Positions 24,034 through 32,949 of a stretch of DNA of 59,295 bases are shown piece by piece. A model generated the notes under the pieces. It made no database searches. It was not told the origin of the DNA and was given only the letters and a program-made list of their open reading frames with translations. The DNA is taken from NCBI GenBank assembly GCA_028749475.1, contig JAQVWN010000010.1, positions 1 through 59,295 of the forward strand, in the 5' to 3' direction. A program made the position numbers and the translations under genes. The DNA comes from Thomasclavelia sp. Lineage in GTDB: Bacteria > Bacillota_I > Bacilli_A > Erysipelotrichales > Coprobacillaceae. Every line of letters begins with the position of its first letter. The stretch's first letter is position 1.

Positions 24034-25353
24034 ATGTACTATTTTATAGGAATTAAAGGTTCAGGAATGGGACCACTTGCAACCATTCTTAAAGAATTAG
24101 GAAATGAAGTTGCAGGTAGTGATATTGATAAATATATATTTATAGAAGATATGTTGAAAGAACAAAACATTCCAATATATTCATTTAATCCAGAAAACAT
24201 TAAAGATGGATATACTGTAATTATTGGAAACGCTTTTGATGAAAGTAATTGTGAAGTTAAAGCAGCAATCAACAATCCTAATGTTAAAACAATTAGATAT
24301 TATGAATTCTTAGCAAAATTTATGCAGGATTATACTAGTGTTGCTATATGCGGAACTCATGGTAAAACTACTACTACTGGAATGGCTTATCACTTATTTG
24401 AAAAATTTGATAAAACTTCAGTATTAATTGGTGATGGAACTGGGGTAGGAACTAAAGATTCAAAATATTTCTTATTTGAAGCTTGTGAATTCCAAGACCA
24501 TTTTTTGAATTATTATCCTAATTATGCAATCATTAATAATATTGAATTAGACCATGTTGATTATTTTGGTAATTTAGAAAATGAAATTAAATCTTTTGAA
24601 AAATTTGCTAATCAAGTAAAAGATACGGTTATTGTTTGGGGAGATGATCCAAACATTAAAAAGATTAACTTTAAAAATAGAGTAATGCGCTTTGGTTTAA
24701 AAGAAGGAAATGATGTAAGAGCTACAAATATTATCGAAAATGAAAAAGGAATGTCTTTTGATGTCTATGTTCATGATGAATTATTTGGACACTTTAATAT
24801 TCCAATGTTTGGAAATCATATGTTATATAACTCTCTTGCAATCATTACTTTAGGATATTTAGAGAATATGGACCATGATTATATTTTAGAAAGACTACAA
24901 ACATTTAAAGGTACAAAACGTCGTTATGCAATTAAAACTGATGAAAACAATGTTTATGTAGATGATTATGCTCATCATCCTACAGCAATTAAATATGTTA
25001 TTGAAGCTACTAGAGTAAGATACCCTGGTAAAAAAATAGTTGCAGTATTTAAACCTGATAGATTTTCTAGAGGAGCAAAATTTGCAGCGGAATTTGCTAG
25101 AGAAATGGATAAAGCAGATTATCCTTATTTCTGTCCATTCCCAGAAAATGCTGCTCATGAAGATGGTATAGATATTGATATCTATGACATTGCCAAACTT
25201 AATCCTCGTAGTAAAGTCATTAATGATAATAGTGAAGAAGCAGTTGAAGAATTAGCTAAATATGATAATTGTGTCTTCCTATTCATGTCTAGTAAAGATA
25301 TTTATAAACTTGAAGATAAGGTTATTGAAAGAAAAAGTTTAGAACATAAATAA
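24034..25353 (+). CDS. murC: UDP-N-acetylmuramate-L-alanine ligase
   Basis: Adds L-Ala to UDP-MurNAc in peptidoglycan synthesis; cytosolic. 439 aa with the N-terminal Rossmann loop GIKGSGMGPLA, ATP loop GTHGKTTTTGMAYH (about 109-122), ELDHVDYFG in the central domain and DDYAHHPTAI in the C-terminal domain. The presence of MurC shows the organism makes a cell wall. The order murC-ytxG-ytxH-ccpA follows the B. subtilis arrangement. Confidence 0.9.
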   Translation: MYYFIGIKGSGMGPLATILKELGNEVAGSDIDKYIFIEDMLKEQNIPIYSFNPENIKDGYTVIIGNAFDESNCEVKAAINNPNVKTIRYYEFLAKFMQDYTSVAICGTHGKTTTTGMAYHLFEKFDKTSVLIGDGTGVGTKDSKYFLFEACEFQDHFLNYYPNYAIINNIELDHVDYFGNLENEIKSFEKFANQVKDTVIVWGDDPNIKKINFKNRVMRFGLKEGNDVRATNIIENEKGMSFDVYVHDELFGHFNIPMFGNHMLYNSLAIITLGYLENMDHDYILERLQTFKGTKRRYAIKTDENNVYVDDYAHHPTAIKYVIEATRVRYPGKKIVAVFKPDRFSRGAKFAAEFAREMDKADYPYFCPFPENAAHEDGIDIDIYDIAKLNPRSKVINDNSEEAVEELAKYDNCVFLFMSSKDIYKLEDKVIERKSLEHK

Positions 25354-25366
25354 ATTATGATATAAT
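25338..25366 (+). promoter_or_regulatory. Internal promoter before ytxG-ytxH-ccpA
   Basis: TTTAGA (25338-25343), 17-bp spacer, TATAAT (25361-25366). It would allow expression of ccpA separately from murC. Confidence 0.5.
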
Positions 25367-25394
25367 TATTTATATTGAAAGAAGAGGTGTTAGA

Positions 25395-25694
25395 ATGGAA
25401 GCAATGGATATATGTTTTTGTGTCTTAATCCTATCAGGAGCCTTTTGTTTGGTAAGTTTAGGAGTATTATTACTTAGAACTTCTACAACTGTTAAACTAA
25501 CTGGTAAATTAGTTGATAGACTACAAGTCACAATAGACAAGGTCGATAAAATTATCGATGATGTAAATTATAAAATGGATTTATTAAATGCACCAGTAGA
25601 GACAATCTCAAGATTCTTTGATCCAAGTCGTCCTAAATTCAATCCTCTTGGAACAATTCTAGGGATTCTAAAGAATAAGAAAGGAAGTAAATAA
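25395..25694 (+). CDS. ytxG: YtxG-like DUF948 membrane protein
   Basis: 99 aa: one membrane segment (about 5-26), then an amphipathic helix of V-D-K repeats (VDRLQVTIDKVDKIIDDVN), the DUF948 layout. Function is poorly known; B. subtilis ytxG and ytxH are general-stress genes located between murC and ccpA, the same position as here. Two bases separate it from ytxH. Confidence 0.7.
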   Translation: MEAMDICFCVLILSGAFCLVSLGVLLLRTSTTVKLTGKLVDRLQVTIDKVDKIIDDVNYKMDLLNAPVETISRFFDPSRPKFNPLGTILGILKNKKGSK

Positions 25695-25695
25695 A

Positions 25696-26172
25696 ATGAA
25701 ATTTGCTAAATTTGTTACAACACTTGGAGTTGGAGCTTTAATTGGAATGTTGTTTGCTCCTAAAAAAGGTGAAGAATTAAGAGAAGATATCAAAGTAAAA
25801 GGACAAAAAGCTATTGATGATTTATCTAATATGGATAAAGAAGATTATAAAGCTTTAATAGAAAAGACTATTGATGATGTTAAAAAAGCGATTGATGAAT
25901 TCGATGCTGATGAATTCAAAGATAGTACTTTAAAGAAATTAAATGAAACAAAAGAAAAGCTAGAAGATTTAGCTGACAAAGTTAACGATAATGAAACTTA
26001 TGGAAATATTAAAGAAAAAGTAATTTCTACTAGCAAAGATGTATCTGATAAAATTGCAGATATTAAAACAAAGGTACAAGATCAAGATTTTAAGAACTTA
26101 GAAGATATTGACGATGATATCGATGACGTTGAGGATGAATTAGACGTTATCTTAGATGATTTAAAAGATTAA
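25696..26172 (+). CDS. ytxH: YtxH-like general stress protein
   Basis: 158 aa. The N-terminal hydrophobic Gly-rich segment (TLGVGALIGMLFAPKKGEE) is the YtxH hallmark, followed by a long, acidic, helical Lys/Asp/Glu-rich tail with a DDDIDDVEDELD stretch. Expected to be membrane-anchored with the charged tail in the cytoplasm; function unknown. It ends with TAATG, sharing a base with the ccpA start. Confidence 0.75.
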   Translation: MKFAKFVTTLGVGALIGMLFAPKKGEELREDIKVKGQKAIDDLSNMDKEDYKALIEKTIDDVKKAIDEFDADEFKDSTLKKLNETKEKLEDLADKVNDNETYGNIKEKVISTSKDVSDKIADIKTKVQDQDFKNLEDIDDDIDDVEDELDVILDDLKD

Positions 26173-27176
26173 TGTCTAAAAATACAACTATCTATGATGT
26201 AGCAAGAGAAGCAGGAGTTTCTCTTGCTACTGTTTCTAGAGTAGTAAATGGTTCTTCAGTTGTTAAAGAAGAAACTAAACAAAAAGTTCTTAAGGTTATT
26301 CAGCAGTTAGATTTTAAACCAAATGAAATTGCTAGGGGACTTGCTACTAGTAAAACAACTTCAATTGCAATTGTTTTTCCTAGTAATTTGTTTTCTGGTA
26401 TAAGGTATATGGTTGCTGGTATGGGAGATGTTGCTAGACATCTTGAATATAATATTAATATGTATACTAGTGATGATCTTGGTGATGGTAATTCTGAAAG
26501 CGATGTAGCTGAAAGAATAATTAAAACAAGAGTTGATGGAGTAATCTTATTTAATAATGATCGAATTGATAAACAAATAGCCTTACTAGAAAAATATAAT
26601 GTACCTATTGTCGTTGTAGGTAAAAAGTATTCATCTAACAAGATTGGTAGTGTTTATGTTGATGCAAAGAGCGCTATTGGTGAACTTGTTGATACTTTTA
26701 TTGCTAATAAGAAGAATGATATTTTATTTGTTAAATCAGAAGATACTTTAATTAATAAAGATGATTTTATTGAGGGAGCAAAAGAATCTTATAAGAAACT
26801 TAATATACCATTTGATATTTCTAAAGTATATGAAAGTTTTCCTTCTTATGAAACAACATATAATAAAATGGTCGATTACTTTAAATATAATAAGCCACAA
26901 GTAGTAATTTGTGGTGACGATAAAGATGGAGTTGCAGTTATTAATGCAGCTAGAACAAATCATATTCACATACCTTCTCAAATGGAAGTTGTTGGGATGT
27001 TAAATGCTGAATATTCTATGATGACAAGACCATCATTATCAACGATTGATATTCATATTTATGATATGGGTGCCATGGCGGTAAGACTTCTTACTAAGTT
27101 TTTAAATGATGAAAAAATCGAAGAAAAAGCTATTGCGGTTAAACATCAATTTATAAAACGTAATTCAACTTTGTAA
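26172..27176 (+). CDS. ccpA: Catabolite control protein A (LacI family)
   Basis: 334 aa. The LacI helix-turn-helix is TIYDVAREAGVSLATVSRVV and the hinge helix PNEIARGLA follows, then a periplasmic-binding-protein-like core. The C-terminus YDMGAMAVRLLTKFLNDEKIEE closely follows the CcpA ending, and the gene follows murC-ytxG-ytxH as in B. subtilis, which separates it from sugar-specific LacI proteins. With HPr-Ser-P it would bind cre sites; two such sites occur in this window (pfkA and ackA). Translation is coupled to ytxH. Confidence 0.85.
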   Translation: MSKNTTIYDVAREAGVSLATVSRVVNGSSVVKEETKQKVLKVIQQLDFKPNEIARGLATSKTTSIAIVFPSNLFSGIRYMVAGMGDVARHLEYNINMYTSDDLGDGNSESDVAERIIKTRVDGVILFNNDRIDKQIALLEKYNVPIVVVGKKYSSNKIGSVYVDAKSAIGELVDTFIANKKNDILFVKSEDTLINKDDFIEGAKESYKKLNIPFDISKVYESFPSYETTYNKMVDYFKYNKPQVVICGDDKDGVAVINAARTNHIHIPSQMEVVGMLNAEYSMMTRPSLSTIDIHIYDMGAMAVRLLTKFLNDEKIEEKAIAVKHQFIKRNSTL

Positions 27177-27202
27177 ACAACTCTAAAGAGTTGTTTTCTT
27201 TT
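27175..27202 (+). terminator. ccpA terminator
   Basis: AAACAACTCT, loop AAA, GAGTTGTTT with a T-rich tail. The left arm overlaps the ccpA stop codon. Confidence 0.8.
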
Positions 27203-27240
27203 GGAAAAAGTTATATCTTGTATGTATTGGAGAGGGAATA

Positions 27241-28794
27241 ATGATTAGTAATATTAAAAAGAAAGTAGATGCATCTAAGTCTTTACATTTACGACTACTA
27301 TTTGAAGGTTGTGTTGTCGGAGGACTTGCAGGGTGTGTAAGTATTGTATATAGATTATGTCTTACATATGGAGAAAAAATTTGTGATTCATTAATTGTTT
27401 TTGCAAAAGAAAACTATATTAATTTCTTTATTTGGATCCTAGTTTTAATAGGAATTGTATTTATTGTCGCTTTTTGCTTAAAAAAACAAAAATACATTAG
27501 TGGTTCTGGAATACCACAAGTCGAAGCAGAAGTAAAAGGTAAAATTGATCAACCATGGTTTTCCACAATCTTTTATAAAATTATCGGCGGAACCGCAAGT
27601 ATCGTTGCTGGATTATCTTTAGGAAGAGAAGGACCAAGTATTCAACTTGGGGCAATGGCTGGAAAAGGATTTTCTAAATTCTTTAAAATAATTGATTTTG
27701 AAGAAAGATACTTATTAACTTGTGGGGCTGCAGCGGGACTAGCAGCAGCGTTTAATGCTCCACTTGCTGGAATTATGTTTGCTTTAGAAGAAATTCATAA
27801 AAATTTTTCAGCCTCAACCATAATTTCGGTTATGTGCGCTTCTTTAACGGGTAGTTTTGTATCATCGCAAGTATTTGGACTTCAACCAATATTTCATTTT
27901 GACATTACTCAAACACTTCCTTTAAATACATATTTATGGATATTAATTTTAGGTATTATTACAGGTATTCTTGGAGTGTTTTATAATTATTTTACTGAAT
28001 TTGTTCAAAATCTATTTTCTAAAATCAAAATTATAGATAGTAATTATTTCGTGATTATTCCTATAGTAATGGCTGGGATTCTAGCTATGACTTTTCCATA
28101 TGTCCTTGGAGGAGGACATAAGGTAGTTGCTTTGATTGAATCAAATCCTGGCATTTGGATGTTGATGATAGCTCTAGTTATTAAATTCTTATTTTCTATT
28201 ATATCTTTTGCTTCTGGAGCACCTGGAGGTATATTCTTTCCATTACTAATAATAGGAAGTTTAATCGGAAATATCTCTGCTTTAATAGCTGTAAATGTTT
28301 TTGGGTTAAATCCAGAATATATTAATAATTTTATAATTTTAGGTATGACTGGATATTTTGCTGCAATTGTTAGAGCCCCTTTAACAGGCATAATTCTATT
28401 AGTTGAAATGAGCGGAACACTTACTAATTTGATGCCAGTATCTATAGTTGCATTTGCATCTTATATTGTAGCCAGTGTATGTAATAGTACTCCTATTTAT
28501 GAGTCTCTTTTAGATAGACTTTTAAAGAAAGAAGGAGTTAAGATTTATCCTCGGATTAATGACAAAGAAACTAGAAGTTTTACAGTTGATATTGGAAGTC
28601 TAGCTGATGGCTGTAAAATTAAAGACATATCTTGGCCTAAACAAACTCTACTTGTTTCAATTGTTAGAGGAGAAGAAGAAATTCTGCCAAGTGGGGAAGC
28701 ACCTTTGTATCAAGGAGATATTGTTGTAATAATGTATGATAAATCTGATGAAGTTAATTCTATAGCTTCTTTAAATAAAATATTTTCTAAATAA
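27241..28794 (+). CDS. ClC-family Cl-/H+ antiporter with C-terminal RCK-type domain
   Basis: 517 aa. ClC selectivity signatures GSGIPQVE, GREGPSIQLGAM and FNAPLAGIMFALEE are intact. The gating Glu in GREGP and the internal proton Glu in LEEI are both present, which marks an antiporter rather than a channel and excludes the F-type (fluoride) clade motifs. The last 75 residues (SLADGCKIKDISWPK, then GEAPLYQGDIVVIM) form a TrkA-C/RCK-C domain, a common regulatory addition. Probably functions in acid resistance or ion homeostasis; monocistronic. Confidence 0.85.
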   Translation: MISNIKKKVDASKSLHLRLLFEGCVVGGLAGCVSIVYRLCLTYGEKICDSLIVFAKENYINFFIWILVLIGIVFIVAFCLKKQKYISGSGIPQVEAEVKGKIDQPWFSTIFYKIIGGTASIVAGLSLGREGPSIQLGAMAGKGFSKFFKIIDFEERYLLTCGAAAGLAAAFNAPLAGIMFALEEIHKNFSASTIISVMCASLTGSFVSSQVFGLQPIFHFDITQTLPLNTYLWILILGIITGILGVFYNYFTEFVQNLFSKIKIIDSNYFVIIPIVMAGILAMTFPYVLGGGHKVVALIESNPGIWMLMIALVIKFLFSIISFASGAPGGIFFPLLIIGSLIGNISALIAVNVFGLNPEYINNFIILGMTGYFAAIVRAPLTGIILLVEMSGTLTNLMPVSIVAFASYIVASVCNSTPIYESLLDRLLKKEGVKIYPRINDKETRSFTVDIGSLADGCKIKDISWPKQTLLVSIVRGEEEILPSGEAPLYQGDIVVIMYDKSDEVNSIASLNKIFSK

Positions 28795-28799
28795 TAATA

Positions 28800-28828
28800 T
28801 TGACTATAAGATTTACATAATTTATAAT
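28800..28828 (+). promoter_or_regulatory. tyrS promoter
   Basis: TTGACT (28800-28805), 17-bp spacer, perfect TATAAT (28823-28828). Confidence 0.85.
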
Positions 28829-28834
28829 TTTGTC

Positions 28835-29045
28835 AACGACTTTGAAGGAACATAGTAACTAGTAGTAATGTTTAGAGAACTTATGGTTGGTGAAAATAAG
28901 TCATTTAAACTAGTGAATACAGTCTGGAGTTTCTATATTAAAAGTATAGACGTTAATTGCGTTAAAATAGAGAGCGTATATAAATATACGAATAAAGGTG
29001 GTACCGCGAGACTTCGTCCTTTGGATGGAGTCTCTTTTTATTTTA
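28835..29045 (+). promoter_or_regulatory. T-box leader controlling tyrS (Tyr specifier)
   Basis: Stem I carries GGTTGGTGAAAATAAG and the specifier TAC (Tyr) at 28918-28920 in the context GTGAA-TAC-A. The T-box AAAGGTGGTACCGCG lies at 28995-29008, and the terminator GAGACT...AGTCTC with a T-run ends the leader. Uncharged tRNA-Tyr would stabilise the antiterminator and allow tyrS transcription. Confidence 0.93.
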
Positions 29046-29057
29046 AAGGAGAAAAAT

Positions 29058-30287
29058 ATGAAGATTTATGATGAATTAGTATGGCGTGGATTAATTAAAG
29101 ATGTAAGTTCACCCGAGTTAGAAGAAAAATTAAATAATGGGGGAATGACATTTTATATTGGAACTGATCCAACTGGTGATAGTATGCATATTGGTCACTT
29201 TTCCTCATTTCTTATTTCTAAGAGATTAAAAGATGCCGGACATCATCCTATTCTTTTAGTTGGTGGAGCAACAGGATTAATTGGTGATCCTAAACCTGAT
29301 ACAGAAAGACCAATGATTACAAGAGAAGAAGTTCAACATAACTTTGATTGTTTATCTAAACAAGCTAAGGAAATATTTGGATTTGAAGTAGTAAATAACT
29401 ATGACTGGTCTAAAGATTTAAATTTTATTGATTTTCTTAGAGACTACGGTAAATATTTTAATATTAATTATATGTTATCTAAGGATATTATAAAAAGAAG
29501 ATTAGATGCTGGTATTACATTTACTGAATTTGCATATATGATAATGCAAGCAATGGACTTTTACTATTTATACGAAAATAAAAATTGTGTCATGCAAGTA
29601 GCGGGTCAAGATCAATGGGGAAACATTACTGCTGGAATTGAATTGATTAGAAGGAAAACAGGTAAAGAAGCATTTGGATTTACAATGCCTTTACTTACAA
29701 AAAGTGATGGAACTAAATTTGGAAAAACTAATGGTAAAGCAATTTGGTTAGATAAAGATAAAACTTCTCCATATGAAATGTATCAATTCTTTATAAATAG
29801 TGAAGACGATAAAGTAATTGATTATTTAAAATTCTTAACATTTTTAACTCCAGAAGAAATTATGGAATTAGAAAAGAAAAATAAAGAACAACCTCATCTT
29901 AGAGAAGCTCATAAAGCTTTAGCTAGAGAAGTTATTACTTTCTTACATGGTAAAGAAGCTTACGATGAAGCAGTGGAAGTATCAAATACATTGTTCTCAG
30001 GACAAATCCAAAATCTTTCATTAAAACAAATAAATGAAGCATTTGATGGTGTTCCAACTGTTGTTAGTGAAGAAGATGAAATAAATATTATTGATGCCTT
30101 AATTCTTTCAAAAGCTGCAAGCTCAAGAAGAGAAGCTCGAGAATTTATCAATGGTGGGTCTGTTTTAATCAATGGTACAAAAATCACTGATTTAGAATTT
30201 GTGGTGAAAAAAGCTGATGCATTTGGCCAAGAAGCTACTGTTGTAAGACGTGGTAAAAAGAAATATTTTATTATTAAATATAAATAA
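29058..30287 (+). CDS. tyrS: Tyrosyl-tRNA synthetase
   Basis: Class I, 409 aa. HIGH motif appears as MHIGHFSS, the KMSKS equivalent as KFGKTNGKAIW (about 220-230), and the specificity region as QVAGQDQWGNI. A C-terminal S4-like RNA-binding domain (SSRREAREFINGGSVLINGTK) completes it. Start is ATG 29058 behind AAAGGAG; an open frame extending upstream to 28998 runs through the T-box terminator and is not coding. Confidence 0.95.
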   Translation: MKIYDELVWRGLIKDVSSPELEEKLNNGGMTFYIGTDPTGDSMHIGHFSSFLISKRLKDAGHHPILLVGGATGLIGDPKPDTERPMITREEVQHNFDCLSKQAKEIFGFEVVNNYDWSKDLNFIDFLRDYGKYFNINYMLSKDIIKRRLDAGITFTEFAYMIMQAMDFYYLYENKNCVMQVAGQDQWGNITAGIELIRRKTGKEAFGFTMPLLTKSDGTKFGKTNGKAIWLDKDKTSPYEMYQFFINSEDDKVIDYLKFLTFLTPEEIMELEKKNKEQPHLREAHKALAREVITFLHGKEAYDEAVEVSNTLFSGQIQNLSLKQINEAFDGVPTVVSEEDEINIIDALILSKAASSRREAREFINGGSVLINGTKITDLEFVVKKADAFGQEATVVRRGKKKYFIIKYK

Positions 30288-30316
30288 AGACGAAGATTAT
30301 TCTTCGTCTTTTTTTG
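30286..30316. terminator. Bidirectional terminator between tyrS and the TtcA-like gene
   Basis: AAAGACGAAG and CTTCGTCTTT with a long T-run on the plus strand and A-rich sequence on the other side. The minus-strand stop codon lies in the loop. Confidence 0.8.
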
Positions 30317-31031
30317 GATGCCATAGCGTTGTATTCTTTTCGTTAGAAAGAGAAGTTAGTAAGTTCTTTTTAGCCATAGGATATTCTTTATATAGATTAT
30401 TTAATAAGTTTTTAAATTCTTCTCGTTTAGTATGTTTGTCAGCTGGACAAGTTGATATTACAATTGGAAGTTTGGCATTTTTACACGCTAATATAATATC
30501 TGTCTCACTTGCATAGATTAATGGTCGAATAAAATTAGTATCGGTTCTATCGAGATACATTGTTGGGGTAAAAGAAGCAATCTTACCACCATATATCATA
30601 TTCATAAGTAAAGTTTCAACTGCATCATCACTATGATGAGCAAAAGCTACTTTGGTACAATTATATTTTTTTGCAGCACTAATCACATGAGCTTTTTTAA
30701 ATTTAGAACATAGACTACATGGCAATTTACCATCATTGGTTAGATGGAGTTTTAAGATCTCATAAATTTCACTATCTTCATGATATAATTTTATATCATT
30801 TTTTTGACAAAAATCGTCAGTTTCGCTAAAGTCCATATTTGGAAACCCCATTTTAATATGGATTCCAATAACTTCAAAGTTAACTCTAGCCATTCTTTTA
30901 TAAAGATTTAATCCATATAACAAGGCAATCGAATCTTTACCACCAGATACACCGACAGCTATTATGTCACCTTCTTCAATCATTTTATAATCATTATCTG
31001 CTTTTTTAATACATCCAATTAGTTTTTTCAT
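30297..31031 (-). CDS. TtcA-family tRNA 2-thiolation-type PP-loop ATPase
   Basis: 244 aa. The PP-loop SGGKDS is at 29-34, preceded by the TtcA-like MIEEGDIIAVGV. PCSLCS (about 105-110) gives the CxxC pair and CPADKHTKR the third Cys, together the pattern that ligates the Fe-S cluster in TtcA/TtuA-type enzymes. AHHSDDAVETLLMN is the conserved adenylation helix. It likely thiolates a tRNA base, but the target (cytidine 32 or other) is not certain in a Gram-positive. Start ATG 31031 is chosen on homology; a TTG 39 bases earlier adds a hydrophobic stretch not seen in the family. Confidence 0.75.
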   Translation of the reverse strand: MKKLIGCIKKADNDYKMIEEGDIIAVGVSGGKDSIALLYGLNLYKRMARVNFEVIGIHIKMGFPNMDFSETDDFCQKNDIKLYHEDSEIYEILKLHLTNDGKLPCSLCSKFKKAHVISAAKKYNCTKVAFAHHSDDAVETLLMNMIYGGKIASFTPTMYLDRTDTNFIRPLIYASETDIILACKNAKLPIVISTCPADKHTKREEFKNLLNNLYKEYPMAKKNLLTSLSNEKNTTLWHPKKDEE

Positions 31032-31075
31032 AATTTTAATCTTACAAATAAAGATTAATATATGCAACAATTTTT

Positions 31076-31104
31076 TTGATAATATAACTATTATTTGATA
31101 TTAT
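31076..31104 (+). promoter_or_regulatory. truB promoter (likely leaderless transcript)
   Basis: TTGATA (31076-31081), 17-bp spacer, TATTAT (31099-31104). The start codon is at 31112, so the predicted transcription start coincides with the ATG. Confidence 0.65.
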
Positions 31105-31111
31105 AGAAAAG

Positions 31112-31960
31112 ATGAAAAATACTGATGGAATACTACTAATAAATAAAGAAAAAGGACTTACATCACATGATGTTGTTTCTAAACTTAGAAGAATACTTAA
31201 CACCAAAAAAATTGGACATTGTGGTACTTTAGATCCTGATGCAACTGGACTACTTGTTTGTTGTATTGGAAAAGCTACTAAAGTTGTACAATTTTTAACA
31301 ACTAATGAAAAAAGATATCAAGCCACATTAGTGCTTGGGAAAGCTACTGATACATTTGATGCCAGTGGGAATATTACAAAGGAAAAAGAGTATCAAGGAA
31401 TAACACAAGATTTGAATACTACACTTCAATCATTTGTTGGTAAACAAATTCAAACACCACCAATTTATTCTGCAATTAAAGTCAATGGTAAAAAACTATA
31501 TGAATATGCTAGAAATAATGAAACTGTTAAAATTGAGCCTCGAGAAATAGAAATATATTCTATTACTTTATTAAGTCATAAAGAAAACAAAATAGTCTTT
31601 GATGTTCATTGCTCTAAGGGGACTTATATTCGTTCTTTATGTGTTGATATTGCAAGTAAACTGGGATATCCAGGCCATATGAAAAGTCTTTTAAGAGAGA
31701 CTTCCGGTCCTTTTAGTTTAAAAGATGCTTACACTTTAGACCAAATAGAAGATGGTGATTTTCAAATGCGTACCATTGATGAAGCTTTAAAAGAGTTTGA
31801 TAAATTAATAGTTGATGATGAAAATATAGTATTTCATGGTAAGAAGATTCCTTCTAATAAACAAGGGAAAGTGGCCATATGTAATAAAGAAGGTCACATA
31901 TTAGCTATCTATGAAAGTGATGGTACTGGTTTCTTGAAAAATGTTCGAGGTTTATGGTAA
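31112..31960 (+). CDS. truB: tRNA pseudouridine-55 synthase
   Basis: 282 aa. The catalytic Asp sits in GHCGTLDPDATGLLV, and the TruB signature NKEKGLTSHDVVSKLR begins the protein. GTYIRSLCVDIA and a C-terminal PUA-like extension are present. It makes pseudouridine 55 in the T-loop of tRNA. There is no Shine-Dalgarno sequence before ATG 31112, and the promoter places the transcript start at or within 2 bases of the ATG. It overlaps ribF by one base, as truB-ribF pairs often do in Bacilli. Confidence 0.92.
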   Translation: MKNTDGILLINKEKGLTSHDVVSKLRRILNTKKIGHCGTLDPDATGLLVCCIGKATKVVQFLTTNEKRYQATLVLGKATDTFDASGNITKEKEYQGITQDLNTTLQSFVGKQIQTPPIYSAIKVNGKKLYEYARNNETVKIEPREIEIYSITLLSHKENKIVFDVHCSKGTYIRSLCVDIASKLGYPGHMKSLLRETSGPFSLKDAYTLDQIEDGDFQMRTIDEALKEFDKLIVDDENIVFHGKKIPSNKQGKVAICNKEGHILAIYESDGTGFLKNVRGLW

Positions 31961-32871
31961 TGGAAGTAATAAAGATTAAATATAATGAAGTACTTAAACT
32001 AGATCCATGTGTTATGGCTATTGGTTTTTTTGATGGCTTTCATATTGGTCATCAAAAACTAATTGAAGAAACCATAAAAATTGCTTCAACTAAAAATATT
32101 AAAAAGGGAATTATTACTTTTTCAAATCAAGCTAATTCTATTATAAGCAAAAAGAGTCCTAAATTTCTTATGTCATTAGATGAAAAAATTAATTATATCA
32201 ATAATTATGATTTTGATTATTTTGTGATTTTAGAATTTGATGAAATGTTTTCAAAAATGGAGTATAACCATTTTATTGATAAATACATTATTGATTCTAA
32301 TATTAAAGAAGTTGTTTGTGGTTTTGACTTTCGATTTGGCTATAAAGGAAAAGGTAATGTGAGTCTTTTACAAAACTATTCATCTGCTTATACTGTTTCA
32401 GTGATTCAAAAACAAACTATATATAATAAAAGAGTTTCAAGCACATTAATTAGAGAATTAATTACTTTAGGGAAATTGGAAGATGTAAAAAACATGCTTA
32501 AACGTAATTATTCTATTAGTGGGATTGTAATTCATGGTAAAAAGTTAGGTAGGAAGATGGGGTTCCCAACGGCGAATGTTGACTATACTAATCACGTGAT
32601 TCCAAAAAAAGGTGTTTATGGGGGTTATGCTTATTATCAAGGGACAAAATATGTTTGCATGATTAATGTTGGATATAATCCAACAGTATCTAATTTAAAT
32701 AAGCCATCTTTAGAAGTAAGTATTTTTGATTTTGATAAAGATATTTACGATGAAATATTAAATGTTGAGTTTGTCTATTATGTAAGAGAAGAACAGAAGT
32801 TTAATGGAATTGATGAGTTAAAGGACCAACTAAAACGTGATCGGTTATCAATTAGTAATCACATAAAATAA
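31960..32871 (+). CDS. ribF: Bifunctional riboflavin kinase/FAD synthetase
   Basis: 303 aa. The N-terminal nucleotidyltransferase domain has GFFDGFHIGHQ (about 22-32) and FDFRFGYKGKGN, and the C-terminal flavokinase has GRKMGFPTANV, KKGVYGGYA and INVGYNPT. Converts riboflavin to FMN and FAD. The ATG at 31960 overlaps the truB stop (TAATG). An ATG six bases earlier is possible but less well spaced from CGAGGT. The stop TAA is followed immediately by TGA. Confidence 0.92.
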   Translation: MEVIKIKYNEVLKLDPCVMAIGFFDGFHIGHQKLIEETIKIASTKNIKKGIITFSNQANSIISKKSPKFLMSLDEKINYINNYDFDYFVILEFDEMFSKMEYNHFIDKYIIDSNIKEVVCGFDFRFGYKGKGNVSLLQNYSSAYTVSVIQKQTIYNKRVSSTLIRELITLGKLEDVKNMLKRNYSISGIVIHGKKLGRKMGFPTANVDYTNHVIPKKGVYGGYAYYQGTKYVCMINVGYNPTVSNLNKPSLEVSIFDFDKDIYDEILNVEFVYYVREEQKFNGIDELKDQLKRDRLSISNHIK

Positions 32872-32914
32872 TGAAATTTAAACATATATAACTTTAGACT
32901 TAGAATAGGGTGTA

Positions 32915-32923
32915 TGGTATACT
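32915..32923 (+). promoter_or_regulatory. Extended -10 of the ezrA promoter
   Basis: TGGTATACT with a weak TTAGAC-like -35 (32894-32899) at 18 bp. Confidence 0.5.
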
Positions 32924-32949
32924 TTTCTAAGTAAGAGTGAGGTTAAAAA

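Noticed and set aside
26300-26641. 113-aa open frame on the minus strand inside ccpA.
   Set aside because: Overlaps the conserved CcpA core and lacks a ribosome binding site and recognisable motifs.
28044-28391. 115-aa open frame on the minus strand inside the ClC gene.
   Set aside because: It is antisense to a well-conserved membrane protein and has no ribosome binding site or family features; a shadow of the codon pattern.
19759-28975. The shared motif ACGTTAATNGCGTTAA found in both leader regions, as a dispersed repeat.
   Set aside because: It lies at the same place within each T-box, between stem I and the antiterminator, so it is explained by the conserved T-box architecture.
28998-29057. 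Twenty-residue N-terminal extension of TyrRS starting in the T-box.
   Set aside because: The extension is translated from the T-box and terminator hairpin and has no ribosome binding site; ATG 29058 behind AAAGGAG gives the normal TyrRS start.
30250-30516. 88-aa open frame on the plus strand opposite the TtcA-like gene.
   Set aside because: It begins inside tyrS and runs through the bidirectional terminator; the opposite strand encodes conserved PP-loop protein motifs.
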